In this document: piece by piece, positions 22,584-33,634 of the stretch
How the letters are laid out: the number at the start of each line of letters is the position of its first letter
How positions within the stretch are numbered: the stretch's first letter is position 1
DNA from: Heterocephalus glaber
Taxonomy: Eukaryota; Chordata; Mammalia; Rodentia; Bathyergidae
DNA length: 64,000 nucleotides
Reading direction: 5' to 3'
Assembly: GCF_000247695.1 (NCBI RefSeq)
Contig: NW_004624781.1
Coordinates: 7,975,366-8,039,365 of the forward strand
Position numbers and translations under genes: made by a program
The notes under the pieces: model-generated
Databases searched by the model: none
Told to the model about the DNA's origin: nothing
What the model saw: the letters and a program-made list of their open reading frames with translations, nothing else

Positions 22584-23040
22584 AAGCTGGGCAGAGTGGT
22601 ACATGCCTAGAATCCCAGCTGCTTGGGAAATTGAGAGAGGAGGGTCCCGAGTCTGAGGCATGTCTTAGCTACTTTCTTGTTGCTGAGATATGATACCTGA
22701 CACCCACAACTTGAGGAGATGTTTATTTGGGCTTAGTTTTAGAAGCCTCAGTCCTTGCATGGTTGGCCAGCTCCAGGCAGAAGCACAAGGTGGGAGGGCC
22801 TGGGCAGAGGAAAGCTGTTCAAGTCAAGGCAATAAGGAACCAGAGAAAAGGGAGATATGCCCTTCCAAGGCACTCCTCCGTGACTGGCCAGAGCCCACCT
22901 CCTAACAGCGATTCAACACCTTCCCAAAGCCCCTCCAAAACCCCTCACCTGACCACATGAGGCATGTGAGGGACATTCTCCATCCAAACCCTAATAGGCC
23001 AGCCTTGGCAACTTAGGGAGACCCTCTCTCAAAATAAAAT
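22584..23040 (+). mobile_element. B1 split by a solo LTR
   Basis: The B1 5' part is 22,584-22,655 (aagctgggcagagtggtac). Its 3' part resumes at 22,997 (ggccagccttggcaactt). The LTR between them must have inserted later. Confidence 0.75.
22660..22996 (-). mobile_element. MaLR-type solo LTR, inserted in a B1
   Basis: Read on the plus strand: tgtcttagctactttcttg, atgatacctgacacccac, ggaaagctgttcaagtc, cccacctcctaacagc, ccatccaaaccctaata. This is the reverse of a MaLR LTR. Flanks carry aggc on both sides. Confidence 0.7.
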
Positions 23041-23042
23041 AG

Positions 23043-23142
23043 GAGGGCCAGGGATTTAGCTCAGTCGTTTCGCTGCCTGCTGCGCAAGTGCAAGCACCTG
23101 AGTTCAATCCCCGGTACCAAAACAAACAAACAAACAAACAAA
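23043..23142 (+). mobile_element. ID-type SINE, subfamily A
   Basis: gctgcctgctgcgcaagtgc, with a (CAAA)n tail. It interrupts the link between the B1 above and a short ID half at 23,155-23,205. Confidence 0.92.
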
Positions 23143-23209
23143 ATAAAAAAGGAAAAGCATAGCCCTGTGGTAGAGCAGCCTGAGTGTGGTCCCCAGTATT
23201 AGGGGGAAA

Positions 23210-24018
23210 AGGTGTTATCTATTCAAATAGGCCAGCACTGCACAGCACGAGGTGATAAGCAAATAGTTCACGTCTCCTTTATTTCTTCAAGAAGCTATCC
23301 TAGTTTAAACTTCACATATTTTCTCTAAAAGCATGTATATCTGTGTCAACAAGTTTTACTTATATTCGCCTAATCCATTCAGTAAATATTTGATGAGTAT
23401 CTACACAATTCATGGCACTGCCCACCCACATTGAGGATTATTTCATTCACACCTTTTCTGTTCTCCTCTAACTTAATATCAAAGCTTCCTGCAAGCAGGA
23501 GTTGAGTTCTTAATGAATATGTGACAGGTAGTGGCTGACACAGCTGTCAATGAGATATAAAAGTCAATGAAGATAACAGTTTACTGGGAAACTCTGGGAA
23601 GGGTTTTCATGCTCCTAAGACAGAGAAGCAGATTTCCCCTCATAACTTCATGTGGTGGTGGCTGCATGAAAGGCTTACAAAACTGTAGTCATGGCATTAT
23701 CCAAAACAAATAATAAAATACAATCCCAAAAACCTAACCTACCTCTAAATTTCCTGTTTGTTATATGAGAGGTAAGAAATGTCCTTATTGAGCCACTTTG
23801 AAACAGGGTTTTGGTTGCTTGTAGGCAAAAGCATATTAACTGATAAACCAAAAATGTGTGCAAAGATCTAGGAACTGAACAAGGACTCTCAACACAATAT
23901 CACGTCCTGTTTAAGAGAGTAACTAATTGTGTTTTAAACTGATTTTTTTCTTTAAAATTTTGTTCTTAAGCTTATTGCATTTTTAAAAGGTTAAAGTTAA
24001 AGTAATATACATAGTTTA
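23210..24018. other. No gene seen
   Basis: Non-coding; an L2-like ctgcaagcaggagttgag near 23,490 is the only hint of a repeat. Confidence 0.45.
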
Positions 24019-24105
24019 GAGCTGGGGATATGGCTTAGTAGGAGTGTGTCTGCTTAGCATGTATGAGATCCTGGGTTCAATCCCCAGCACCACACACACA
24101 CACAC
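24019..24105 (+). mobile_element. Older ID SINE
   Basis: gctggggatatggcttag, ctgggttcaatccccagcac, CA-rich tail. Confidence 0.85.
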
Positions 24106-24112
24106 AAAAACA

Positions 24113-24186
24113 AGGGCCAGGGATTTAGCTCAGTGGTTCTGCCACCTGTCTCACAAGCACAAGGTCCTGAGTTTGATCCCCAGTAG
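24113..24186 (+). mobile_element. ID-type SINE
   Basis: ggccagggatttagctcag to gagtttgatccccagtag. Confidence 0.9.
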
Positions 24187-24192
24187 AGAGAC

Positions 24193-24242
<50 letters not shown>
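24186..24242. repeat. (GA)n microsatellite in an ID tail
   Basis: About 27 GA units. Confidence 0.97.
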
Positions 24243-24245
<3 letters not shown>

Positions 24246-24783
24246 CAAAACCAAACCAAAACTGCTTAAAGGGAAAAAGAGTTTTACAAACTTGAAAACA
24301 GTAGCTCTCTGCTCTGTTGGCCTACTTTTATTCCCCAGTGGCATACCACTTGCCCATCTTTTTTGACTGATTATATTTTGGAATTGACAGCCATGGTTCT
24401 TAATGACATACAAATGTTACTACCTCTTGATTTTTCAGTCCGGAGAACTGCTGATTTTTTGCTTTGGAAGATAATGATTTAGACCTCCCTTCTTTTGTAC
24501 AATCATATACATGTATCTTTTCTCTCTTCCCATTCACACTCTATAAGATACTGTAATTCTGAATAGTTTAATATTCAAATGTACAGTGTAATGATTATAT
24601 AAGCCTATTCATATTTGAGCCATTCAGTAAACTATGATTCCTTTTCTTATATAGCTTTTTGCTTTTTTACTCATTTGCTTAGGTTTCTATGTATTTATGA
24701 ATAATTTGTGGAAAATCAATCAACTGTCTGATTGCTTCACGAGGCATTCAAACTCATCAATTATTTCACTCCATCTTCCTAAA
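24243..24783. other. No gene seen
   Basis: AT-rich non-coding. Confidence 0.45.
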
Positions 24784-24944
24784 GAAGGCTGTTGTGGTGG
24801 TGGACACCTATAATCCCAGCACTGAGGAGGCTGAGGGAGGAGGACTGAAGTGAGTTTGAGGCCAGCCTGGGCTACATAGTGAGTTCAGGGCCAGTCTGAA
24901 CTGCATAACAAGACCTCGTCTCAAAAAACAAAACAAAACAAAAC
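24784..24944 (+). mobile_element. B1 SINE with internal duplication
   Basis: tggtggtggacacctataat. The pair ggccagcctgggctacatag and gggccagtctgaactgcata is the duplicated block. Flanks share aggctgt. Confidence 0.93.
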
Positions 24945-25299
24945 TAGGCTGTCCTGGAGACTTTGGCATTTGCTAATCTAGATTGGCTGCCCTCTCATCT
25001 GTTTTCCTGAAATCTCATCAACTGCTTTGAAGATTTCCTTAACCTTTCATGTTCACTGAATTTCTTGTTTCCCCTATCATGTCTTCTTTTTTGTGGAGAA
25101 TATCTTCTGTAGTAGCTTCCTGATAAGACACAGAGGACACTGCAAATTTATTCTAGCCTCTGTTTTTGGGTGTAATTTGAAACAGCGATGGGTATCAACT
25201 TTCTTTTTTAATTTCTAGAACAAAAATCTGATGGGTGTTTCTGAATTGACATGGTAACTGAGAATCTCCTGACTAGAGAAGTTGGTATCATAATTTATA
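24945..25299. other. No gene seen
   Basis: Non-coding. Confidence 0.4.
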
Positions 25300-25372
25300 A
25301 AATATTTAATGTGAAGTCAGTGCCTCATGAAATTGGCATAAAGTAGGCACTGAATAAATGGTAGTTATTATT
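25300..25372 (+). mobile_element. MIR 3' fragment
   Basis: aagtaggcactgaataaatg is typical of the MIR end. Confidence 0.5.
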
Positions 25373-25449
25373 TAATGACAAAATACACACTTACACCAGC
25401 AAGTTCCAATATAAATGAAATGAATTTGACCTAAAAGAAGACAAACCAA

Positions 25450-25548
25450 GCCAGGGATTTAGCTCGGTGGTGCCCGTGCCTGCCTCTCAAGCACAAGGTC
25501 CTGAGTTCGATCCCCAGTACCAAAAAAAAAAAAGAAAAAAGAAAAGAA
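25450..25548 (+). mobile_element. ID-type SINE, subfamily B
   Basis: gcctgcctctcaagcacaag. Target-site duplication aaaagaagaca. Confidence 0.94.
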
Positions 25549-25556
25549 GACACACC

Positions 25557-25747
25557 AGCTGGGAACAGTAGCACATTCTTGTAATCCCAGCACTCTGGGA
25601 GGCTGAGGCAGGATGTGAGTTTAAGCACAGCTCGAGCAACTTACCAAGACCATTTCAAAATAAAAAGATTTTAAAAGGACTGAGGATGTACTTCAGCGCA
25701 AAGGCTCTGGGCTCAATAACTAGTACCACAAAAACAAAAACAAAAAA
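25557..25747 (+). mobile_element. B1-dID dimer
   Basis: agctgggaacagtagcacat; ID half begins ggactgaggatgtacttc. Confidence 0.85.
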
Positions 25748-25879
25748 GTCAGGGGTTATCATTATGTATATCTAAAATGTTTTGCTTCAAAAAATGTCAA
25801 GGGTTTTGGTTTCTCAAAGTGCCTATTCCTGATTAGTCCTGATTTTTATTAATTTTGCAAATATATCAAGTAATTCTTT

Positions 25880-25960
25880 TTTTTTGGTACCGGGAATCGA
25901 ACTCGGGTCCTTGTGCTTGCAGGGCAGGCAGTGGAACCACTGAGCTAAATCCCCGGCCCC
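25880..25960 (-). mobile_element. ID-type SINE with 16-base target duplication
   Basis: tatcaagtaattcttt occurs exactly at 25,864-25,879 and 25,961-25,976: a young insertion. Confidence 0.97.
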
Positions 25961-25976
25961 TATCAAGTAATTCTTT

Positions 25977-27097
25977 ATGTTTATGCTTTCTCAGTTGAGT
26001 TAAAAACAGATTGCTTGGCTGGAATGTAGACTGAGCTCCAAATCCTGGCAAAGTTCAAGTGACTATGTCTAAGTTTACCTTACTAAAATTTCATAACCTT
26101 TCTGTAATCACACAGTCCTACACAGAGCTCTCCAGCTTAGGAGCCTATGAATTTACACAATTAACAGCATACAAGACACCTGAGTAAGAAATAGAGATCC
26201 AGAATCCAGAGAAAGTGAAGATGTTCTTCCACAAGCCCTTTGATGGCTTTTGGTCTCATTATATGTACAAAGATTCACACTGCTAGAAATTTTTAAATTG
26301 GAGAATATTAATGCTTATAGTTAACTTCTGCTTTCCCCTTTTTTTCTACTCCCCATATCCAACTTCTAGGCATGAATGTTCAAATCACCAGTGTTCAAAG
26401 AAAAATCTCTTCTCTCTTTTAATGAGAAATGTGCAAGCAGAGGACATCCTAGCCTTCCCTTTGATTTCTTGAGGTCTTTCTGTTCATTACATCTGCAATA
26501 AATCCATATTCTCAAACAGAATAGTCACAGCTCAATCTAGAAAAAAGGACTAAGGGAGAGATTTAAACTAAGGGCTGGAAAACATTCCTATTAATGTAAT
26601 ACAACTATTTAAAGGTATCTAAAATGTTAAGCACTTGAAATATCAATATAGAGTATATATAATGTAGTCTCAATTTCTATGAGAACCATATTTATTTAAA
26701 TTTAACAGCAACATCAAATCTGGTTACTAATACTATTTGAACTATAAAACGATAGAAAAATAATGTATTTAAAATTAGTGACTCCATCCCAAAAGCAAGG
26801 AGCATGCCCGTGCCCAGATCTTATTCTCCAATACCATTTTCCAATAAAAGAAGGTAGAACTCCCTGGAGAAATGGCTGATTCTAGGACTAAAGTAGGGTA
26901 TATACTACATGAGTTTAAGTATCCTACAGCATGAGAAAATAAGGAAATGCTCAAATGCACACAACACACACACACACACTCACACATGAGAACACATTAA
27001 AGGAGCATGTACAAAAGAAATTAAGTTTAAATAAGCTACAGACTTTAGTTAATCATAATATACCAATATCAGCTCACAGATTGTAACAAATATATTA
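25977..27097. other. No gene seen
   Basis: Non-coding; a short CA run at 26,960-26,985. Confidence 0.45.
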
Positions 27098-27291
27098 CAG
27101 TGGTGCCTCAGTTCATGAACTTAATTCTTTCCACGATTCTGGTCACAAATCAAATTATTTGTGAACCAAATCAAATTTCTCCACAAGGTCAACAACTGAA
27201 CCTAAGCACCAAATTTGATTCAGTTCATGACCAATTTGGTTTGGGACCAGAATTGTGGAAAGAATTAAGTTCATGAACTAAAGTACCACTG
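27098..27291. mobile_element. Palindromic MITE (Tc1/mariner-like)
   Basis: A 194-base element starting cagtggtgcctcagttcatg and ending aaagtaccactg. The outer ~80 bases of each side are inverted copies of each other at roughly 85% identity. A TA dinucleotide lies at the left edge (27,096-27,097). On the right, TA lies at 27,527-27,528, once the later B1 and its target duplication are removed. Too short to encode a transposase. Confidence 0.85.
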
Positions 27292-27516
27292 CTGCCTGGC
27301 ATGGTGGTGCATGCCTGTGATCTCAGCACACGGGAGGCTGAGATAGAAGGACTGCTGCAAGTGGGAGGCCAGCCTGGGCTGCACAGTGAGTGAGTTCAAG
27401 GTCAGCCTGAACTGCATAGCGAGAGCCTGTCTCAAACAGCAACAACAACAACAACAACAACAACAAAAATAAATAAATAAAAAGAAAGAGAAAAAAAAGA
27501 AACAACAAAACTGTGG
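27292..27516 (+). mobile_element. B1 SINE inserted at the MITE edge
   Basis: Target-site duplication agtaccactg at 27,282-27,291 and 27,517-27,526. Tail is (CAA)n then A-rich. Confidence 0.95.
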
Positions 27517-27655
27517 AGTACCACTGTATACACCAATAATAAGGAATGTTAATAATATGAAAAACTGGATGTGGCATATATGAGAACTCTGTATATTATT
27601 GCCTCAACTTTTCTTGTAAGTCTAAAAAACAACAACAACAAAATGAAAAAAACAA

Positions 27656-27790
27656 TCTGGACATAATGGTGTACACCTGTGATTCCTCTACTGTGAGAAG
27701 CTGAGGCAAAATGATTAGAAGTTCAAAGCCAGCTTGGGCTACATAGCAAGTTTCAGGTCAGCCTAGAACATAACAAGATCCTATCTAAAT
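27656..27790 (+). mobile_element. B1 SINE, old
   Basis: tggacataatggtgtacacc to acaagatcctatctaaat. Confidence 0.8.
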
Positions 27791-28094
27791 AAACTAGAAA
27801 ATAAAAGAAAAAACAGCAATGATCTCCACTCCCAGGTCAGAATGAGATTTGACTAAATCAAAGTAGGTAAAGGAATTTAATAAATTAGAATTCACAAAGA
27901 AACATATATTGCAGTTTCTTCCCTACCTTAGGAAAAAAATTCAGGACCTATCATCTGAACATATAACTAATATCAGATCAGCTGTCTAACAATAAATATA
28001 AAGTTGCTAAAGTTTCAGAATAACAGCATCTTTGCATATCAGAATCAAGCACTTTCACAGATACACAGGCTAGCAAAAACATGAAAATAATCTT

Positions 28095-28185
28095 AAAATT
28101 TTTCTATTAGTACATGTTTGGAGCACATGATGATCACATTTATCATGGACAGTTTGTACATGTACATTACACATCTTAATTCTTT
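28095..28185 (-). mobile_element. L1 3' end fragment
   Basis: attagtacatgtttggagc and gatcacatttatcatggac fit the reversed L1 terminus. Confidence 0.6.
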
Positions 28186-30589
28186 TAAAAACATGAATAA
28201 TCTGACAAGGTAACTGTGGGAAAGAGTAGCTTCTGGTAAAAAATTTAATTATAATTTCAAGAGATAAGAGCTTTGTTTGAAACTAAAAGGTAATAAAAAT
28301 CTTTAAAGCCTATCATACCCCAAAAGAGAACTACCTACCAGAAATATATAATCAACAAATAACTGAGTCTTAGCAATGTGTGAGGAATTATTCCTAGTCC
28401 GGCATTACTCAGTGTGGTCCCTTGGGTGCTTAAATGCTGCAACTCTGCCCTCTTAACATGTCCAGATTCTTGTTTTCTGCAGAAACCCCTGGATTTGGTT
28501 TTGATTCCTCTGCATTTCCTTTATGTTCTCTTCTAGTTAAAAATGAAAAGCACTTTCTACCTCCAACAAAAGCAATTCAGCAGGATTAATTTCTATATAC
28601 CGTGCTGCCAAATACAAGCCCTGTTAATGAACAGCACAAGGGACTAGGGCTTGGCTTGGTAAAATGATTAGAGTGTCAGGAGAAATTCAACTCTGCAAGC
28701 TGCTGCTTTTAGAAAAATTCATTTAACTGGAGCCACAGGTCCCTCCCTCTCCTTGCTCAAAATCAGATGTTCACCCATCCCTAGCAGTAAAGATGAAGAC
28801 CTTAGAGAGAGGGCCCTGACAGCTAACCACAGAGGCTGGAAACACATCTCATTTTAATTGCATCAGCAACTGCTAAGCAATTAATGAAAGGGAGAAAGAG
28901 AGAGGGAGCATCAGGGCAAAGAGAAAAGAACTTGTGTAACCATGTGGAAATATTTCATCCTCACCCCAATGAAAGCAGGTTATTTACGGCTACTGCACAA
29001 AGCATCAAGTCTTTGCATCAGAACTCCCAGGCCAAGGCCGCAATAAAGCTACATAGTCGAAATCTTCTCTTGCTTACAGTTTTATATCTCCCATTCTCTT
29101 CTCTTAGCCACCAACAAAAGTGAGGGAGGGAGAAGGCCAACAGATCAAGTGGGTGAGTTAGCTGCAAGTCCCTCAGGCAGATTCTGTGCTTTGCACAAGA
29201 CTGGGATATGAAGGTCAGCAAATACTAAACACTAAGAGCAGGGATTCATCAGAAGCATGCACATACAAGGTCTGGGGCATGGTGGGCCAGGAACTTCATC
29301 AATAAACATCTGCAGGGTCCTTCTTTCTCAGGCTGTATCCTTATCCTGTCATGGAAGAGAAAGGCAGTACAATAAAAACTGCCAATAAAAACCTCTCGGA
29401 GAGAGTGAATTCTCAAATGTAGTCTTGGGTGCCAAAGAAACATTAGCATGAAAGAGAAACAAAAGCTCAGATGGTAATTAATGCCAAGATTCCAGCTGTC
29501 ATCTCCTCAATGAACAGGGAATCCTGAATCATATCAGTGGAGGCTGGTGTTTTGGGGAGGTGGAGGAAAGGCAGAAGTTAACAAAAAATGTGACAATCTT
29601 CACTAATACAAGAAGCTCCTAAGCAGAATAATATTCAGGTGCTCTCATTTCCTCCCTCACTCACCATACAATCACAAGAAACAGAGGTCCTGGGTTTTCG
29701 GTAATAACCTTCATTTCAAAATGTTCATTTGATGTAGAGGTCATGTCAAAGACCCTAGTACAGTGCTTGACAGAACGTGGTAAACTGACATAATATGAAG
29801 GCAAAATGAAATACCAAATACACAAGGTTTAGATAGGTAGGAGATAGACTCCTGAAGCCAAACTCCAAAAGTATGGAGTTGGACAACTAAGTGCCTGGGA
29901 GACTACTGCAGAATTACTTGTGTACTAAAAATACAGATAATGAGTCAGTGAAAAGTATTCCACGGGATTTCCAGCTCAATACCTGCTATTTAGGAAAATA
30001 ACAACAGCAAATCAAACTATTTTGAAGTCCTTAGCAGATCTGGTTTCTGGCTATCTTCCTGTCTCATATCCACTCTTCCCTCTCACTCCATTCTGTCATT
30101 CTACAAATATTTAGTGCCTCCTATATGCTGGCATTGTTCTAGGAACTATGGCTGCGCTCAAACCTGCCATGTAATGGTTGCTCAATTATGTCTTGAACAA
30201 TTGGCCAGCAGGCAAGAGGAGGCTGAAATTCATGTTCTGCTTTCCTAGGTAAACTGCGTGTCCAATGGAGCCCCAACCTTTTGGGCAGGAATCTTGTTTT
30301 TAATTTGCTGAAAGAATCCCAGTGGTCCTAAGAAAGGCTAAAGCAATGAAATAAATCAGACAAAGTCCTCTGTGTCCTCAGATAGTTTTCATCCCACTGT
30401 GGGACAGACAAAAAAACAAACATGGTATAGAATAAATTATAGAACACATTAGATAATGATAAATATTACAGAGAAAATAAAATAGGGAAGACAAAACAGT
30501 TTGTGTAGGTGTGTAACTTTGAATACTCAGGGAAGGATTCACATTTCTGTGTTTATAACTATATCAAACCAACTTCCCTTTTAGGCTTT
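28186..30589. other. SINE-free non-coding stretch
   Basis: No B1, ID or young L1 is visible. 28,840-28,910 is rich in homeodomain-type motifs (ttttaattgcatc, gcaattaatga). No reading frame of note. Confidence 0.5.
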
Positions 30590-31050
30590 TGTATCTACTG
30601 TTCTCCTTACCAACTCTTCCCTAACACTTGCCCCAGTTTTTACACAGTCAGCTTTTTATTTTTTAGGGTCAGCTTCAATGTTACTTTCTCGAAGGAACGC
30701 TCCCAGGAACTCTAAGTAAAATAGTAACCAATATCCTGGGGGCAATCCTAACAAAATACTCAACTGCATATAATCAGAGACTCTAATCTTAGTCTATTTC
30801 CTGGCCTAACTTCTGGCATTTCTCTTCCCCATCTATAAAATGGACAATAGTACCTAACTTACAGGGTTGCTGTGAAGATTTATGACAACCACTACCCTAA
30901 TAATATAACAAAAAAATAATAATAGGAACTATTACTTATATAGCTCTCGTTAGGTAGCAGGCATTATTCTATGTGTTTTACATTTATTACTCCATTTAAT
31001 CTACTTTAATATATTTAAAATGCTTAGCACATAGAAAATCAATGTTTGGT
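30590..31050 (+). mobile_element. L2 fragment followed by MIR
   Basis: tcaatgttactttctcgaag suits L2. Then ctataaaatggacaatagta and cttacagggttgctgtgaag suit MIR. Confidence 0.6.
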
Positions 31051-31819
31051 GTCATTCTCATTATCATTATCAGCCGAGGCAAGTTTGCGAGCTATTCTGA
31101 GGTATCTTAGCCCTCTGCCTTTCTGCTCCACCATGGGATCTATGGCTAAAAGTTCCTTATTTTTCCCTCCAGGATTAACACTCCTGCCTACTACCTTTGC
31201 ATTCTGTAAAGTAATCTCTTATCCCTTGCATCAGCATGGATTTTAAAAATGAAAAAAGATGTGTCTGCCTTTACAGATCACGTTTTTAAAGTCAATGAAG
31301 TGTAACTCAGTAGCATGGAACTCGAAGTAAAAATCCCTGGATTCAGACAGCCAAGACATTAGAGTTTATCAGGTTAATACCTCTTTTACACATTAAAAAA
31401 TGAGACTTGGAGAAAAAAATATTAGGAGCTGACTTGCTTACTATTGATAATAGAATCTGATCTCCAGTTCTTTACTCATTACTCCACAAAATACCAATTC
31501 CAAACGGTCATTTGCAAAATCAGGGAACTGAAACTGTTCATCACAGAGGGCTTTCTATAGTTGATTCCAATGCTATTTACTTATATTGGCATGTACCAGG
31601 AGAGAGACAGTCCAAAACAAACTCTTGGCTTTGTTGAAAAACAACAAAGTTGAATCTAGAGGAATTAAGTACTTGTACAGGCATCATATGCTATATAGAA
31701 ATAATCTCCCCATTATTATGGGGGTAACTCTCTATCAGTGCAAAATTCTCTGAGTTAAATATAAATTTTAAGAGTGTATTATAGTAAACTTAATTCTGCC
31801 CATAGTGGGTGAAAAAGGA
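31051..31819. other. No gene seen
   Basis: Non-coding, no SINE. Confidence 0.45.
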
Positions 31820-31960
31820 TAAAGTATGATTGGAACTTAGATCTGCCGTTATTTTTATGACTCAGGCAAATCACTTCTCCTCTCTAGGACTCAGCTCCTA
31901 TATATGGAAAATAGGAGTGTTAGCCTAATTGTGTCTAAGGTCTTTCTGTTATTAACAATC
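31820..31960 (+). mobile_element. MIR fragment
   Basis: gactcaggcaaatcacttct and atggaaaataggagtgttag. Confidence 0.6.
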
Positions 31961-32047
31961 TAGGATTTCAAGCCAACTGCAGAACAGAACGTCATTTTAA
32001 GATTAGCAACGTGGCTTTCATTCTAAACAAGCTCTAGCAAAAGCAAT

Positions 32048-32330
32048 GCCAAGGTCTGAACGTGCCCCCCCCCTTCTTGTGAAGGCAACCTGATCCTCAC
32101 TGCAGCAGAGGGGGGACCTATGGTCAGTGATTCGATCAAGAGGGCGCCCTCCTCATGAATGGATTAATCCACCCATGAACTAATGAACTAATTATCATGG
32201 CAGTAGCTTTGTTATTTAAAAAGAGGGGGGACCTTCAGAAATGCGAGCTGAAAAAATATCAGAATTCTTTATAAATTACCCAGCCTTATGGTATTCAGTT
32301 ATAGCAACAGAAAACAGACCAAGACAATTT
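32048..32330 (+). mobile_element. MaLR-type LTR
   Basis: gaacgtgcccccccc, ctcatgaatggattaatcca, ataaattacccagcc, and the terminal acagaccaagaca match MLT1/MST-type LTRs. Confidence 0.75.
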
Positions 32331-32529
32331 GATAGACATTTGAAAAGGGAAAAGAGAAGGAACAGTTTGTATTGTCAATTATTAAAGTTCACTGTTAATA
32401 ATTTACAACATATAAGTTCAATAATTAACTTATTAGTAGGTATGGGAGGTATGGGAACTGCTTAATCCTGAAAAATTACTTTCTGCAATGCTTGGCACAT
32501 AGCAAGTTCTATCTAGTATTTGTTGAATG

Positions 32530-32655
32530 TGAGTACAGTGGCACGTGCTTGTCATCCCAGCACTCCTGGAGACTGAGGCAGGAGGATGGCAAGTTCAAGC
32601 CCAGCCTGGGCAACTTAGCGAGACCCTTTCTCAAAGCAAAAAATTAAAAAAGAAG
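32530..32655 (+). mobile_element. B1 SINE
   Basis: gtacagtggcacgtgcttg to cgagaccctttctcaaag. Confidence 0.9.
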
Positions 32656-32840
32656 CCGAGTGTGGTGGCACATGCCTATAATCCCAGCACTTGGGAGGCT
32701 GAGCTATGAGGATCAGTAGTTAGAGTTCAAGAACAGCCTGAATTATTTAGCAAGATCCTTTCTCAAGGGGGAAAAAAAAGGAGGGTGTGGATGTAGCTCT
32801 GTGTGAAAGCCCTGGCTCAATCTCCCATACTGGAAAAAGT
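32656..32840 (+). mobile_element. B1-dID dimer
   Basis: gccgagtgtggtggcacat; ID half ggatgtagctctgtgtgaaa. Confidence 0.88.
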
Positions 32841-33055
32841 GTTTTGTTTTTGGTTGAATGAGTATGTAAGTGAATGGACTAACCAATTAGATGCTTATTT
32901 CTTTCAAGCAGGTCAATCTCACAAAACAGAACTTTTGTCAGGCACATAAGTGAACCTTCTGGAATTTTAGCTCTATCAAGAATAAATAGGTCAGAAATGC
33001 CATAGATAATGTACAATACTCACTAATCTAGAAGATAAATAGTGTGGCATGAACA

Positions 33056-33462
33056 TAGCATGTCCCTACCCTAACTCAGGTTGAAGTTAATTCTTCAATG
33101 TGGCAATGTTAGGAGATGGGATACAGTAGGGGTATCTGGGTCAGGAGGCAGAGCCGTTACGAGTAGATTAATGCTGTTTTACAGCAGTGAGGAGAAACTA
33201 GATTAGTTAGTGAGAAACTGGATAGCTATCTTGCTCTTGCCAGATGTACCAGCCTTATCTTGGACTTCCAGCATCTACAAATGTGAACTAAATAACCCTC
33301 TTTTCCTTTTTATGATCACTTTTTTTTTTTTTGGTACGGGGATCGAACTCAGGATCTTGTCCTTGCAAGGCAGGCAGCAGAACCACTGAGCTAAATCCCC
33401 GGCTCACCCTTTTTATGAATTACCCAGTCTCAGGCATTTTGTTAAAGCAACAGAAATTTCAG
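33056..33462 (+). mobile_element. MaLR-type LTR split by an ID
   Basis: ctcaggttgaagttaattc, caatgtggcaatgttagg, gaattacccagtctcaggc and the tail ttaaagcaacagaaatttc. Confidence 0.75.
33322..33404 (-). mobile_element. ID-type SINE
   Basis: Inside the LTR; flanks ctttttatga on both sides. Confidence 0.95.
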
Positions 33463-33634
33463 TGAGTTTCTCATGGCTACTATAACAAATTATCACAAAC
33501 TTGGAAGCTTAAAACAACAGAAATTTATTTTCAGAGCAATGGAAGTCAGTAGTTCAAATTCAGTTTATACTCTACTGAAATCCAATGTTAGCAGGGCCAT
33601 ACCCTTTGGAGAACTTCGAGAGAACCCATTTCTT
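33463..33634. repeat. Old eutherian repeat, left half
   Basis: acaaattatcacaaacttgg and aacaacagaaatttattttc are the start of an old interspersed repeat whose continuation appears at 36,538. The DCUN1D3 retrocopy landed in it. Confidence 0.65.

Noticed and set aside
24044..24413. Frames encoding serine/leucine or arginine/glutamate runs
   Set aside because: Translations of the (GA)n microsatellite and ID copies.
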